Shown here one piece after another: positions 26,081 through 35,800 of a stretch of 64,000 nt of DNA. The stretch's first letter is position 1, and every line of letters starts with the position of its first letter. Source of the stretch: Virgisporangium aurantiacum (lineage in GTDB: Bacteria > Actinomycetota > Actinomycetes > Mycobacteriales > Micromonosporaceae); the NCBI RefSeq assembly GCF_016863635.1, contig NZ_BOPG01000051.1, positions 1 to 64,000 on the forward strand, in the 5' to 3' direction. The notes under the pieces were generated by a model, which was not told the origin of the DNA, made no database searches, and saw nothing but the letters and a program-made list of their open reading frames with translations. A program made the translations under genes and the position numbers.

Positions 26081-28410
26081 CCGGCGCCGCACTGCTGATC
26101 GGAACGCAGGACGGGGAACGCAGGATCACGCCGGAGGAGGCGGTGCTGCGCATCGGTCGGGATCCGTTGTGCCGGATCGTCGTCGACGATCCCCGGGTGT
26201 CCCGCGAACACGTCGAGGTGGAGTACCTGCCCGATGGCTGGCGGCTGCGGGATCTGGGCAGCCGCAACGGTACCTACGCCGCGGGCGTGCGGGTGGACGA
26301 GCTCGACCTGGCGCGGCCGTGCCAGGTGCGACTCGGTGCTGCCGACGGGCCCTCGGTCACCCTTCGGCTGGAGCCGGTCGGGGCGGGCGCACTGCCGATG
26401 ACGGTCGCCGCGGCGGCCGGACCGGCACGGCCCGGGTCGGCCGCCTCCGGGTCCCGGTTCGAGGCCGGCCGGATGCCCTCCGCGACCTACCGGGCCGCGC
26501 GGCGCACCCGGATCGGGCGCGCCCCGGACAACGACATCGTGCTCGACGACCTGCAGGTGTCTCGCTACCACGCGGAGCTACTGGACACCCCGGGCGGCCT
26601 GAAGCTCGTCGACCTGGGCACCCACAACGGCACGTTCGTCAACGGCCGCCGGCTCTCCGAAGCCGACCTGCGCCCGGGCGACCTGCTGTCGTTCGGGCGG
26701 CATCAGCTCGTGGTCGACGGCACGCAGCTACGGGAGTACGTCGACACCGGCCGGGTCTCGCTCGACGTGGACGGGCTGGGTGTCACCGTCTCGGGCGGCA
26801 AGCGGTTGCTCGACAATGTCAGTTTCGCGCTCGGTGAGTGCAGCCTGCTCGCCGTGGTCGGCCCGAGCGGTGCCGGCAAGTCGACCCTGTTGGGCGCGCT
26901 GACCGGGTACCGCCCGGCGAACGAGGGCGCTGTCAGCTACCAGGGCCGCGACCTGTACGCGGAATACGACGACCTGCGCCAGCGGATCGGCCTGGTGCCG
27001 CAGGACGACATCCTGCACTCGGCACTGACCGTACGCCGGGCCCTGCGGTACGCGGCCGCCCTGCGATTCGGGTCGGACGTGACGGCGGTGGAGCGGGAAC
27101 GGCGCATCGAGGAGGTGATCGCCCAGCTCGGTCTGGCCGGCCAGGCCGACCAGCGGATCGACACCCTCTCCGGCGGCCAGCGCAAGCGCACGTCGGTGGC
27201 GTTGGAACTGCTCACCGAGCCCTCGCTGCTGTTCCTCGACGAACCGACCTCCGGGCTCGACCCGGCGCTCGACCGCGACGTGATGGTCAGTCTGCGGGAC
27301 CTCGCCGACCGCGGCCGTACGGTCGTCGTGGTCACCCACAGCCCGCTGCACCTCAACGTCTGCGACCGGGTGCTGGTGCTCGGGCGGGGCGGCAGGGTCG
27401 CCTATTTCGGGCCGCCCGGTGACCTGCTGCGGTTCTTCGGCGCCGACGAATACGCCGACGTCTTCAAGCGGGTCTACGACGACCCCGACGACTGGGCCGC
27501 ACGCCACGCGGCCACGGTGACGCCGCGACCGACCTCCGGCGAACAGGCCGTCTCTTCGGCACAGCCGACCGAGGCGCCGCCGCCCCGGCAGAGCCGGCTG
27601 CGACAGCTCGTGATCCTCACCCGGCGGATGGCCGCGGTGACCCTGGCCGACCGCATGTATGCGGTGCTGCTGCTCGGGCTGCCACTCGGCCTCGCCGCGC
27701 TGCTCCATGTGATCCCCGGCGACGACGGATTCGCCGAACCGGACAACCCGCTCGGGCGCAGCGCGGAGGCGTCGCAGCTACTCGTCGTCCTCGTCATCGG
27801 GGCGGTGTTCTTCGGGCTCGCCGGCGGCGTCCGGGAGTTGGTCCGGGAACGCCCCATCTACCGTCGGGAACGGGCCGTCGGGCTTGCGCCGGGTGCGTAC
27901 CTCGGATCGAAACTTCTGGTGTTCGCCGTGGTGAACGGCGCACAGGCCGCGCTGTTCGTGGCGGTGGGACTGGCTGGGCGGACGCAGGCCGAGGACGCGC
28001 TGGCGCTGCCATGGCCGTTGCTGGAGTCGGTCGTGGTGGTCTGGGTGACCGCCCTGGTCGCGACCGTGACCGGCCTGTTGGTCAGCGCGTACGTCTCCAC
28101 CGGCGAGCAGACGATGCCCATCCTGGTCGGGCTGGTGATGGCCCAACTGGTGCTCTGCGGCGGGCTGTTCGAGGTGGTCGGTCGCCAGGGTGTCGAGTAC
28201 CTGTCCTGGCTGGCGCCGTCCCGGTGGGGATACGCGGCAGCGGCGGCCAGTGTCGACCTGCGCTCGCTGGCGCTCGATCCGAGCGCCGACGCGCTGTGGA
28301 ACCACACCGCGGGAGCGTGGTGGTGGGCGATGGGTGTCCTCGCGCTGCAGGGAGTGGTGGTCACCGGCGCCACCAGATGGGCGCTGCGGCGCCACGAGCC
28401 GGGCCGCTGA
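26077..28410 (+). CDS. Double-FHA ABC transporter (ATPase fused to ABC-2 permease, Rv1747-like)
   Basis: A 777-residue protein in one chain. FHA domain 1 (about 8-90: LRIGRDPLC, SREHVEVEY, LGSRNGTYAAG) and FHA domain 2 (about 145-215: RIGRAPDND, SRYHAEL, LGTHNGTFVNG) keep the Arg, Ser, His and Asn-Gly residues that bind phosphothreonine. The ATPase (about 230-470) has Walker A GPSGAGKSTL, signature LSGGQRKRTSVALEL, Walker B LLFLDEPTSGLDP and VVTHS. A C-terminal ABC-2 membrane domain of about six helices follows. Layout and pairing with a kinase match Rv1746(PknF)-Rv1747 of Mycobacterium tuberculosis, where kinase phosphorylation and FHA binding regulate export. Cargo unknown. It overlaps the kinase gene by four bases. 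Confidence 0.92.
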   Translation: MTGAALLIGTQDGERRITPEEAVLRIGRDPLCRIVVDDPRVSREHVEVEYLPDGWRLRDLGSRNGTYAAGVRVDELDLARPCQVRLGAADGPSVTLRLEPVGAGALPMTVAAAAGPARPGSAASGSRFEAGRMPSATYRAARRTRIGRAPDNDIVLDDLQVSRYHAELLDTPGGLKLVDLGTHNGTFVNGRRLSEADLRPGDLLSFGRHQLVVDGTQLREYVDTGRVSLDVDGLGVTVSGGKRLLDNVSFALGECSLLAVVGPSGAGKSTLLGALTGYRPANEGAVSYQGRDLYAEYDDLRQRIGLVPQDDILHSALTVRRALRYAAALRFGSDVTAVERERRIEEVIAQLGLAGQADQRIDTLSGGQRKRTSVALELLTEPSLLFLDEPTSGLDPALDRDVMVSLRDLADRGRTVVVVTHSPLHLNVCDRVLVLGRGGRVAYFGPPGDLLRFFGADEYADVFKRVYDDPDDWAARHAATVTPRPTSGEQAVSSAQPTEAPPPRQSRLRQLVILTRRMAAVTLADRMYAVLLLGLPLGLAALLHVIPGDDGFAEPDNPLGRSAEASQLLVVLVIGAVFFGLAGGVRELVRERPIYRRERAVGLAPGAYLGSKLLVFAVVNGAQAALFVAVGLAGRTQAEDALALPWPLLESVVVVWVTALVATVTGLLVSAYVSTGEQTMPILVGLVMAQLVLCGGLFEVVGRQGVEYLSWLAPSRWGYAAAAASVDLRSLALDPSADALWNHTAGAWWWAMGVLALQGVVVTGATRWALRRHEPGR

Positions 28411-28422
28411 GAGGAGTACACG

Positions 28423-29097
28423 ATGGACGGTCAACTCGAACAGGCCCTGCGCGACGGGTGGGCCAGCGCGTGCCAGCTGTACCAGCATCTCCAGAACGGC
28501 GGTGACCTCACCGTCATGCCGCCCGGCGCGGTTCGGCTGGAGCCGGACGAGTTGCCGTACGCCGAAGCAGTGCTCGGCTATGCCCGCTACTACGGCATGT
28601 CGGTGACGTACGAGCGGAGCAGCATGTTCCTTCTGGGCTCGGCGACGTTCGTGGCCGCCGGGCTGGCCGCCAACGCGATCGCGAACTCGTCCGCGAAGTC
28701 GCGCGCGGCGGCGCAGGCCGCCACCCAGTGGCGCGATCACGCACACGTCCGGACGATCCTCACCAACAAACGCTTTCTGTGTGACTACGGCGGCCGGTGG
28801 TTGAGTTTCTGGCACGAGGGCATCGTCGAGTTCCAGGGCGACATGGCGCAGTTGCTGTTCGTGCTGCGCTATCAGGTCGGCGACCCGATGATGCTGCACG
28901 GCCCGGCCGCACCCTGGTTCGCGGTCAGTGTCGCGCACCTCGTTTACGGGCCAAGCGGTCTGCAACTTCCGGCCCTCGCCGCGCTGGCCCGCTCGGTTGC
29001 CGAGGCGAAGGCCGCCGTCCGCGACCGACGAATCATCAGCGGCGGGATCGTCCCCGGCAGCCGGTCCGACGGTCCCCCGGCGCTGCCACCGGCCTAG
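28423..29097 (+). CDS. Uncharacterised protein downstream of the FHA-ABC transporter
   Basis: A 224-residue protein of unknown function, 12 bases after the transporter with GAGAGGAG before the ATG, so likely the third gene of the operon. It has one moderately hydrophobic segment (about 65-88, SSMFLLGSATFVAAGLAANA) between two soluble halves. The second half contains RTILTNKRFLCDYGGRW and SFWHEGIVEFQGDM, a pattern seen in proteins that present a PH-like beta-sandwich, though I cannot prove that fold here. No catalytic motif was found. Context suggests a role with the kinase-regulated exporter. Confidence 0.78.
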   Translation: MDGQLEQALRDGWASACQLYQHLQNGGDLTVMPPGAVRLEPDELPYAEAVLGYARYYGMSVTYERSSMFLLGSATFVAAGLAANAIANSSAKSRAAAQAATQWRDHAHVRTILTNKRFLCDYGGRWLSFWHEGIVEFQGDMAQLLFVLRYQVGDPMMLHGPAAPWFAVSVAHLVYGPSGLQLPALAALARSVAEAKAAVRDRRIISGGIVPGSRSDGPPALPPA

Positions 29098-29136
29098 CAG
29101 CGTCTGCTTCGGAAGACCGGTGACGGTGCCGCGATC

Positions 29137-29179
29137 GGAACGGAATGGAACGCAATGGAACGCCTGTCTGGTGACCGTT
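29137..29179 (+). promoter_or_regulatory. Tandem GGAACGnAAT repeats and possible ECF-type promoter
   Basis: GGAACGGAAT, GGAACGCAAT and GGAACGCC follow one another at exact 10-bp spacing (29137-29164). The last GGAAC is 15 bases from a GTT at 29177, which resembles an ECF-sigma promoter (GGAAC, spacer, GTT) for the gene at 29203. The repeats could also be a tandem activator site on one face of the helix. Sigma assignment is inference. Confidence 0.4.
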
Positions 29180-29202
29180 GACCAGAGAAAGGTGGATCTC
29201 GT

Positions 29203-29706
29203 ATGCGAAGAACACTTCTCGGCGCGCTCGTCGCGTTGCTGGCCGGCGTGACCGCCGGCATCGTGGTACTTCCGGGCACCTCCTACGCCGCGAGCGGCTT
29301 CACCACGACGGCGGGAAGCTTCCAGTCGTCGAACAACGTGTGGGAGGCGCCGCTGCCGAGCGACTGGCGGATCGGCGACTGCACGATGCTGGGCGGCTAC
29401 ACCCCGACCGGCTCACCGTTCGACATGCGGAGCAAGGCACGGATTTCGATTCCCGACGGCTCCGGCCAGACCTGGGTGTACATCTTCGAGGCGACGCGGA
29501 CCGCCAACTCGCCCACCGACGTGTGGTGGACGACGCTGCGGTTCTACACCGCTTTCGGCACCCTGATCCTGACCACTCCCAACATCCCGGGAGCCCAGAT
29601 GACCAGGACCAACCAGATATACCTCGCCGACGCGGGGGTACCGGTCGTCATCGACCCGCAGTTGTACCCGCTCATCTCCTACGTCACGTGGTCATCGTCC
29701 TGCTGA
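29203..29706 (+). CDS. Secreted protein of unknown function
   Basis: A 167-residue exported protein. A signal peptide (RRTLLGALVALLAGVTAGIV) ends near TSYA, giving a mature chain starting ASGFTTTAGSFQSSNN. The mature part is beta-rich and Ser/Thr-rich, with WVYIFEATRTANSPTDVWWT and a single Cys pair candidate (DCTMLGG and the terminal SSC). The pattern suggests a small secreted beta-sandwich protein; I do not recognise the family. AGAAAGGTGG precedes the ATG. Its last 28 bases overlap the 3' end of the convergent histidine kinase gene. Confidence 0.75.
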   Translation: MRRTLLGALVALLAGVTAGIVVLPGTSYAASGFTTTAGSFQSSNNVWEAPLPSDWRIGDCTMLGGYTPTGSPFDMRSKARISIPDGSGQTWVYIFEATRTANSPTDVWWTTLRFYTAFGTLILTTPNIPGAQMTRTNQIYLADAGVPVVIDPQLYPLISYVTWSSSC

Positions 29707-31082
29707 ACGGGAAGCTGCACGGTGAGCGTCGCCGGACCGGTCACCCGAACCGTGCCGCCGAGGCGGGTCACGACGCCCCGCACGATGGCGAGGCCGAGCC
29801 CGGCGCCATGCTCGGCCGGGCCGTCGGGGCGGTCGCGGGCCGGATCGAGGCGCACGAAGCGACCGAAGACCCGCTCGCGATCCGCCTCGGGGATGCCCGG
29901 GCCGTCGTCGGTCACGGTCAGCACAGCGGTCCTGTCCGTCGTGGTCAGTTCCACGGCAACGTGACGCTGTGCGTGCCGTACGGCGTTGTCGAGCAGGTTG
30001 CGGACGACGCGGCTCAGGTCGAGCTCCGCGCCCCGGACGAACACCGGCCCGGTGTCGGGCAGGGTTATCCTCGCCGAGCCGGCGTGGGTGCGCTCGCCGA
30101 CCTGTTCGGCGACGATGCCGGCGAGGTCGACCACCGGAAAGCGGTCGACGCGGCCGGCCGTCGGCGCGTCGGGGCCGAGGCGGGCGAGCAGCAACAGGTC
30201 GTCGGCGAGCTGCTGGAGCCGGCCGGTGTCGGCGAGGGCGGCGCGCACCACGGCGGGCCAGTCGCGGCGCTCCGGATGGGCCAGCGCGATCTCCAGGGAG
30301 CTGCGCAGCGTGGCCAGCGGCGTTCGCAGCTCGTGCGACGCGTCGGAGACGAACCGGCGCTGCTCGGCCAGCGCCTGCTGGAGCCGTTCGAGGGTGGCGT
30401 GCCGAAGCCCGCGTCCGGCCGCGAACCAGGCTACGGCGGTGACGAACAGCACCGCGACGGGCAGCGTCCACGCGGCAGTGCGGGTGACCGACGCGACGGC
30501 GGTGTCGGCCGCCTGCGGTGAACGCACCACGTACACGGTGAAGCGTTGCGCGGGTTGCGGCGGCTGGTCGGGAGCCGAGGCACCGGTGGGCACGAGGAAC
30601 TCGCGGACGAGGTCGGCGGGCACGATCTCGGTGACACTCGTGGCCACCGACAGCGTGCGCGGGGTCATCGACAGGTCGGCGTAGTACGGGTCGGGGCCGG
30701 CGGTCCACGCGGGTAACCGGACGGGTTTCATGCGGACTTCGTAGTCCGCCTGGTCGCCGGGAGCGGCCGGCAGCGGCGCGCCGCCGAGCGGCCCGTTGCC
30801 GGAGAACATGCCGGTCCGGAACCAGACCCGGCCGTCCGCGCCGACGATGGCGTACGACGCGCCGGAGTCGAGCGAATGGGTCTGCCGGCTCACCCGCACC
30901 GCGAGCAGGTCGGCGTCCCGCTTCGCCGCCTCGACGGCGCTGCGCCCCAGGTCCCGCTCCACCGCGCCGCGGACGAGAAAGCCGCCGGCGGCGAACACGG
31001 CCAGGGTGGCAAGCGCCGCGCCGAGCGCCGCGCGGGTGCGCACGGAGAAGAGCCGGCGCCACAGACGGGACCCGTCACGCAT
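29679..31082 (-). CDS. Two-component sensor histidine kinase
   Basis: A 467-residue membrane sensor. The first helix is at about 15-38 (ALGAALATLAVFAAGGFLV) and an extracellular sensor of about 130 residues follows. The second helix is near 177-197 (AWTLPVAVLFVTAVAWFAAG) and leads into the HisKA dimerisation domain with the phospho-acceptor in FVSDASHELRTPLATLRSSL. The ATPase domain has the N-box NLLDNAVRHA, G1 DDGPGIP, the F-box-like GRFVRLD and G2 GAGLGLAIV. ATG at 31082 overlaps the regulator's stop by eight bases and is preferred over an upstream in-frame start that would overlap it by 125 bases. The signal is unknown. Confidence 0.92.
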   Translation of the reverse strand: MRDGSRLWRRLFSVRTRAALGAALATLAVFAAGGFLVRGAVERDLGRSAVEAAKRDADLLAVRVSRQTHSLDSGASYAIVGADGRVWFRTGMFSGNGPLGGAPLPAAPGDQADYEVRMKPVRLPAWTAGPDPYYADLSMTPRTLSVATSVTEIVPADLVREFLVPTGASAPDQPPQPAQRFTVYVVRSPQAADTAVASVTRTAAWTLPVAVLFVTAVAWFAAGRGLRHATLERLQQALAEQRRFVSDASHELRTPLATLRSSLEIALAHPERRDWPAVVRAALADTGRLQQLADDLLLLARLGPDAPTAGRVDRFPVVDLAGIVAEQVGERTHAGSARITLPDTGPVFVRGAELDLSRVVRNLLDNAVRHAQRHVAVELTTTDRTAVLTVTDDGPGIPEADRERVFGRFVRLDPARDRPDGPAEHGAGLGLAIVRGVVTRLGGTVRVTGPATLTVQLPVQQDDDHVT

Positions 31083-31755
31083 CGGGCGCCATCCGATACC
31101 CGGCGCCGCGTACGGTCTCGATGCTGCGCCGCCCGGGCGAGCCGGTGACATCGAGCTTCCGTCGCAGCCCGCCGATGTAGACCTCGACGATGTTGACATC
31201 GCCGTCGTCGCCGCGCTCCCAGACCTCGTCCAGGATCTCGCTCTTCGCGACGACCCGGCCGGGTTGGCGGGCGAGACATTCGAGGACCGCGAACTCCTTG
31301 CTGGTCAACGGGATCTCGGTGCCGCGCAGGCGGCACCGCTTCGTCGTCACGTCGAGGTGCAGATCGCCGACCGTGACCGTCGAGGCCCGGGCGGCGCCGC
31401 CGCGGCGCAGCAGCGCGCGCAGCCGGGCGAGCAGGACCACGTACGAGAACGGCTTGGTGAGGTAGTCGTCGGCGCCGGTGTCGAGCGCCTCCGCCTCGTC
31501 GTACTCGCCGTCCTTCGCGGTGAGCATGAGGATCGGCACCGTGCTGCCGTCGCGGCGCAGGCGCGCGCAGACCTGGTAGCCGTTGAGCCGCGGCAGCAGC
31601 AGGTCGAGCACCATCGCGTCGTACGGAAATCGGCGTGCGAGCAGCAGCCCGGTCATCCCGTCGCCGGCCGTGTGAACGGTGTAGCCGTCGGCTTCCAGCC
31701 CGTCGCGGAGGTTCTCCGCAAGGCGTGCCTCGTCTTCCACCACGAGTATCCGCAT
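31075..31755 (-). CDS. OmpR/PhoB-family response regulator
   Basis: A 226-residue regulator. The receiver domain has the acidic pair in VVEDEARLAEN, phospho-acceptor Asp in AMVLDLLLP (near residue 51), Thr/Lys in LMLTAKD and GADDYLTKPFSYV. The C-terminal winged helix (about 125-222) has LTSKEFAVLECLARQPGRVV, EILDEVW, VEVYIGGLRRKLD and TVRGAGYRM. First gene of the pair with the sensor kinase; the sensor start overlaps its last codons. The output genes are not evident from sequence, but the secreted protein at 29203 is close. Confidence 0.93.
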   Translation of the reverse strand: MRILVVEDEARLAENLRDGLEADGYTVHTAGDGMTGLLLARRFPYDAMVLDLLLPRLNGYQVCARLRRDGSTVPILMLTAKDGEYDEAEALDTGADDYLTKPFSYVVLLARLRALLRRGGAARASTVTVGDLHLDVTTKRCRLRGTEIPLTSKEFAVLECLARQPGRVVAKSEILDEVWERGDDGDVNIVEVYIGGLRRKLDVTGSPGRRSIETVRGAGYRMAPDA

Positions 31756-31949
31756 GACGCAGAGCGTGCCAGAGCGACGGCGGCCAACCCTGAACGCGGT
31801 TTCAGGATTCGGTCAGCGGGTCGGGCAGATGTCGCGGGTCACCTGCCAGCGGTGCCGCCATCGAGGTGCCGCCGAGGGTGTTGGTGGCGAGGTCGCTCGT
31901 GTGCCAACTCACCGTCGCTTCACCCGCGGTTCCTTCGGGCGACGATTGG

Positions 31950-32696
31950 TCACATCCTGGCTCTCAACACGTCGAACTCGCAGCCCGGCGCGAACGGGTC
32001 GAAGCCGTGCTCGATCAGCCAGCGGGCCGCCCGCAGGCTCCGCAGTGACCACCACGCGTGGATCACCTCGATGTCGACGTCGGCGCCGTAGCCGGCGATG
32101 ACGTCGCCGAGGTGCTCCTCGTGGCCGAGCGTCAGGCTGGCGAGATCGTTGAGGGCGTCGCCCTGAGACGCCTCGGACCAGTCGATCACCCCGGTGACCT
32201 CGTCACCGGTGACGAACACGTGGGCGATCTGCATGTCGCCGTGCGTGAACACCGGAGTCGACGGCCGTAGCGCGGCCTCGGCGACCTCGCGGTTGCGCTT
32301 GACCAGATCGGCGGGAAGGAGGCCGTTCGCGACCAGCAGTTCGCACTCGCGGTCGAGCATCTCGGCGTTCTCCTCGGGGCTGGGACTGTGCCACGGCGGC
32401 AGCGGCGCGTGGTGCAGCGTCCGTAGAGCGGCACCCGCCGCGGCCCACGCCGCCGGCGACGCGGGCGACGGCTTGCCCAGGACGCCGAGGGTCGTACCCG
32501 GGACGGCGGAGATCGCGAGGACGTTCGGCTGGCGCCACAGGACCTCCGGGGTCGGGATCGGCGCCAGCGCGATCGCCTCGACCTCGACGTCGATGCGCCG
32601 CTGATCGGAGTCGACCTTCAGGAACACATCGCCGACGCGCAACGTCGCGCGCTCGTCGTGGGCGACGACGACCTTGACCTCATCCACGTCGGGCAT
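31950..32696 (-). CDS. Aminoglycoside phosphotransferase-like kinase (APH family)
   Basis: About 248 residues of the APH/choline-kinase fold. The N-lobe begins DVDEVKVVVAHDERATLRVG, with the ATP-binding lysine probably in VFLKVD. The catalytic loop is FTHGDMQIAHVFV, with catalytic Asp in HGD, followed by the metal-binding region VTGVIDWSEASQGDALNDLA. Such proteins phosphorylate small hydroxyl-bearing molecules, including some antibiotics, but substrates vary and resistance cannot be inferred. The ATG at 32696 fits the family's usual start; a GTG at 32723 and a longer frame are possible. Divergent from the GH9 cellulase gene. Confidence 0.82.
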   Translation of the reverse strand: MPDVDEVKVVVAHDERATLRVGDVFLKVDSDQRRIDVEVEAIALAPIPTPEVLWRQPNVLAISAVPGTTLGVLGKPSPASPAAWAAAGAALRTLHHAPLPPWHSPSPEENAEMLDRECELLVANGLLPADLVKRNREVAEAALRPSTPVFTHGDMQIAHVFVTGDEVTGVIDWSEASQGDALNDLASLTLGHEEHLGDVIAGYGADVDIEVIHAWWSLRSLRAARWLIEHGFDPFAPGCEFDVLRARM

Positions 32697-32802
32697 TGTC
32701 GCGGCGATGATCACCGACGTCACCCGATTTACATCCGTGGGCCGGAAATGCACCGTGGTCCCGGTGGCCTCATGATCCGGGGCCGGGTATCGATCGACTT
32801 GA

Positions 32803-32831
32803 TTGACACCGATCAATCGGCTGGTGACAAT
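32803..32831 (+). promoter_or_regulatory. Promoter of the GH9 cellulase gene
   Basis: TTGACA (32803-32808), a 17-base spacer and GACAAT (32826-32831) form a good sigma-70-type promoter. The expected transcription start falls inside the CebR-type palindrome immediately downstream, a layout suited to repression. Confidence 0.6.
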
Positions 32832-32838
32832 CGTGCCG

Positions 32839-32852
32839 TGGGAGCGCTCCCA
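32839..32852 (+). promoter_or_regulatory. CebR/CelR operator
   Basis: TGGGAGCGCTCCCA is the exact 14-bp palindrome known as the CebR (Streptomyces) and CelR (Thermobifida) binding site upstream of cellulase and cellobiose-uptake genes. It lies 22 bases before the GTG of the GH9 cellulase and over the predicted transcription start. Cello-oligosaccharide release of a LacI-family repressor encoded elsewhere is expected. Confidence 0.9.
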
Positions 32853-32873
32853 CCCCCGGTTGGAAGGACCCCT

Positions 32874-35800
32874 GTGAATCCACATCGACGGCGACGGGTC
32901 ACCGCCTCACTCGCGGTAGGCGCCGCTGCGACCCTCGCGCTGAACTTCCTGACAGCTGTGCCTGCCTCCGCCGAGCCGGTCCAGCACATCCCCAACGGCA
33001 CCTTCACCTCCGGCACCACCGGCTGGTGGTCCACCGACAACGCGCCCATCTCGGTCGTCGACGGCCGGCTCTGCGCTCAGATCCCCGGCGGGACCGCCAA
33101 CGCCTGGGACGTCAGTCTCGGCCACAACGGTGTGCCACTGATCGACGGGGCCGCATACGCCCTCAGCTTCCGCGCGTCGGCCAGCAGAGCGGTCACCGTA
33201 CGGGCAAACGTCCAGCTCAACGAGGCGCCGTACACCACGGCACTGTCGCAGGCCGTCGCCCTCACCGCCGAAGCGCAGACCTTCGAGTACGAGTTCACCG
33301 GCGGCCTGGACTCGTCCAACGGCACGTTGACCTTCCAGCTCGGCGGCAGCGCCGACGACTTCACCTTCTGCCTCGACGACGTCAGCCTCACCAGCGACGA
33401 GGCCGCGCCGCCGGACGGCCCGGAACAGATCGAGAACGGGGACTTCGCCGAGGGAACGGCGGGCTGGTACTCGTACGGCACCACCTCCACCGGCGTGGAC
33501 GACGGGCGGCTGTGCTCGGCGGTGCCGGGCGGGCTGGCCAACCCCTGGGACGCCGGGATCGGGCAGAACGGGATCCCGCTGGTCGCGGGCTCGTCGTACA
33601 CGTTCGCGTTCGACGCGTCCGCCGCGCCGGGAGCCACCGTCCGCGCGAACGTGCAGCTCGGCGCCGAGCCATACACCTCGTTCCTGTCCCGTGACGTCGC
33701 GCTCACCGCGAGCCCACAGCACTTCGAGTACACCTTCACCGCCTCCGCGGACACCGACGCCGGCCAGGTCGCCTTCCAGGTGGGTGGCAACGCGGCGACG
33801 TACACGTTCTGCCTCGACAACGTCTCCCTGGTCGGCGGCGAGGAGGAGCCGCCCTACGTGCCGGAGACCGGGCCGCGGGTCCGGGTCAACCAGGTCGGCT
33901 ACCTGCCCGCCGGACCGAAGAACGCGACGGTGGTCACCGACGCCACCGCTGCCCTCCCCTGGCAACTGAAGAACGCCGGTGGAAACGTGGTCGCCAGCGG
34001 CACCAGCACCCCGCGCGGTGTCGACGCCGCCTCCGGGCAGAACGTGCACAGCATCGACTTCGGCTCCTTCCGCACCGCCGGCAGCGGGTACACCCTGGTC
34101 GCCGACGGGCAGACCAGCCACCCGTTCGACATCTCCGGCACCGTCTACCAGCAGCTGCGCTCCGACGCCCTGCAGTTCTTCTACATCCAGCGCAGCGGCA
34201 TCGCGATCGACGGCAACCTGGTCGGTGCGCAGTACGCGCGCCCCGCCGGTCACCTCGGCATTGCTCCCAACAAGGGTGACACCGACGTTCCGTGTCGCGC
34301 CAACGCCTGCGACTACCGGCTGGACGTCCGCGGCGGCTGGTACGACGCCGGCGACCACGGCAAGTACGTGGTCAACGGCGGCATCGCCGTGCAGCAGCTG
34401 ATGAGCACCTTCGAGCGCACCAAGACCGCTGTCACCGCCGGGCACGGCGCCGCCCTGGCGGACAGCACGCTGCGGGTGCCCGAGCGCGGCAACCAGGTGC
34501 CGGACATCCTCGACGAGGCCCGCTGGGAACTGGAGTTCCTGATGCGGATGCAGGTCCCGGCCGGCAAGCCGTTCGCCGGGATGGCCCACCACAAGATGCA
34601 CGACGCCAACTGGACCGGCATCCCGATGCAACCCGAGGACGACCCCGAGCAGCGCGAACTGCAACCGGTGTCGACCGCAGCCACGCTCAACCTGGCGGCC
34701 ACCACGGCGCAGTGCGCGCGGCTGTTCGCCCCCTACGACGCGACCTTCGCCGGCCGGTGCCTGAGCGTGGCCCGCACGGCATACGCCGCGGCGAAGGCGA
34801 ACCCCGCCAAGATCGCCCAGGACCTCGGCGGCGGTGGCGGCGGGTACGGCGACAACGACGTCAGCGACGAGTTCTACTGGGCCGCCGCCGAGCTGTACCT
34901 GAGCACCGCCGAGCCGGCGTACCTGGCCGATGTACAGGCCAGCCCGCACCACACCGGCGACGTCTTCGCCGCCACCGGCTTCGGCTGGGGCAGCACCGCC
35001 GCTCTCGGCCGGCTCGACCTCGCCACGGTGTCCAACCTGCTCCCGCAGAACGACCGGCAGCGCGTTCGGCAGTCGGTCGCGGACGCCGCCGACCGCTACC
35101 TGGCGACCCTGAAGGCGCAGGCGTACGGGCTGCCCATGCCGGGCAACGCGGGCAGCTACTTCTGGGGCGGGAACAGCAACATCCTCAACAACGTCCAGGT
35201 GCTGGCGACCGCGTTCGACCTGACCGGCGACGCGAAGTACCGGGACGGGGCGCTGCAGGGCGTCGACTATATTTTCGGCCGCAACGCGCTGAACCAGTCG
35301 TACGTCACCGGTTGGGGCGAGAAGTCCTCGCAGAACCAGCACAGCCGAATCTTCGCCAACCAGGCCGACGCCAGCCTGCCGCACCCGCCCGCGGGTTCGA
35401 TCGCCGGCGGCGCCAACGCGGGCCTCGACGATCCCTTCGCCAGGGACCTGTTGGAGGGCTGCAAGCCGATGTTCTGCTACGTCGACCACATCGAGTCGTA
35501 CGCGACGAACGAGGTGGCCATCAACTGGAACTCGGCACTCGCCTGGGTGTCGTCGTTCCTCGCCGATCAGGGCACCGGCCAGCCGGCCGCCGGCGTTTCG
35601 TGCGGCGCGACCTACACGAACTACGGTCCATGGCAGGGCGGCGGCGGCTTCACCGCCCAGATCACCCTGACCAACACCGGCACCACGACGATCGACGGGT
35701 GGACCACCCGGTTCGCGTTCCTCGGCGGCCAGCGGGTGCGCGAGGCATGGTCGGCGACGGCAACCCAGGACGGCGCGACGGTGACCGTCAGGAACACCAC

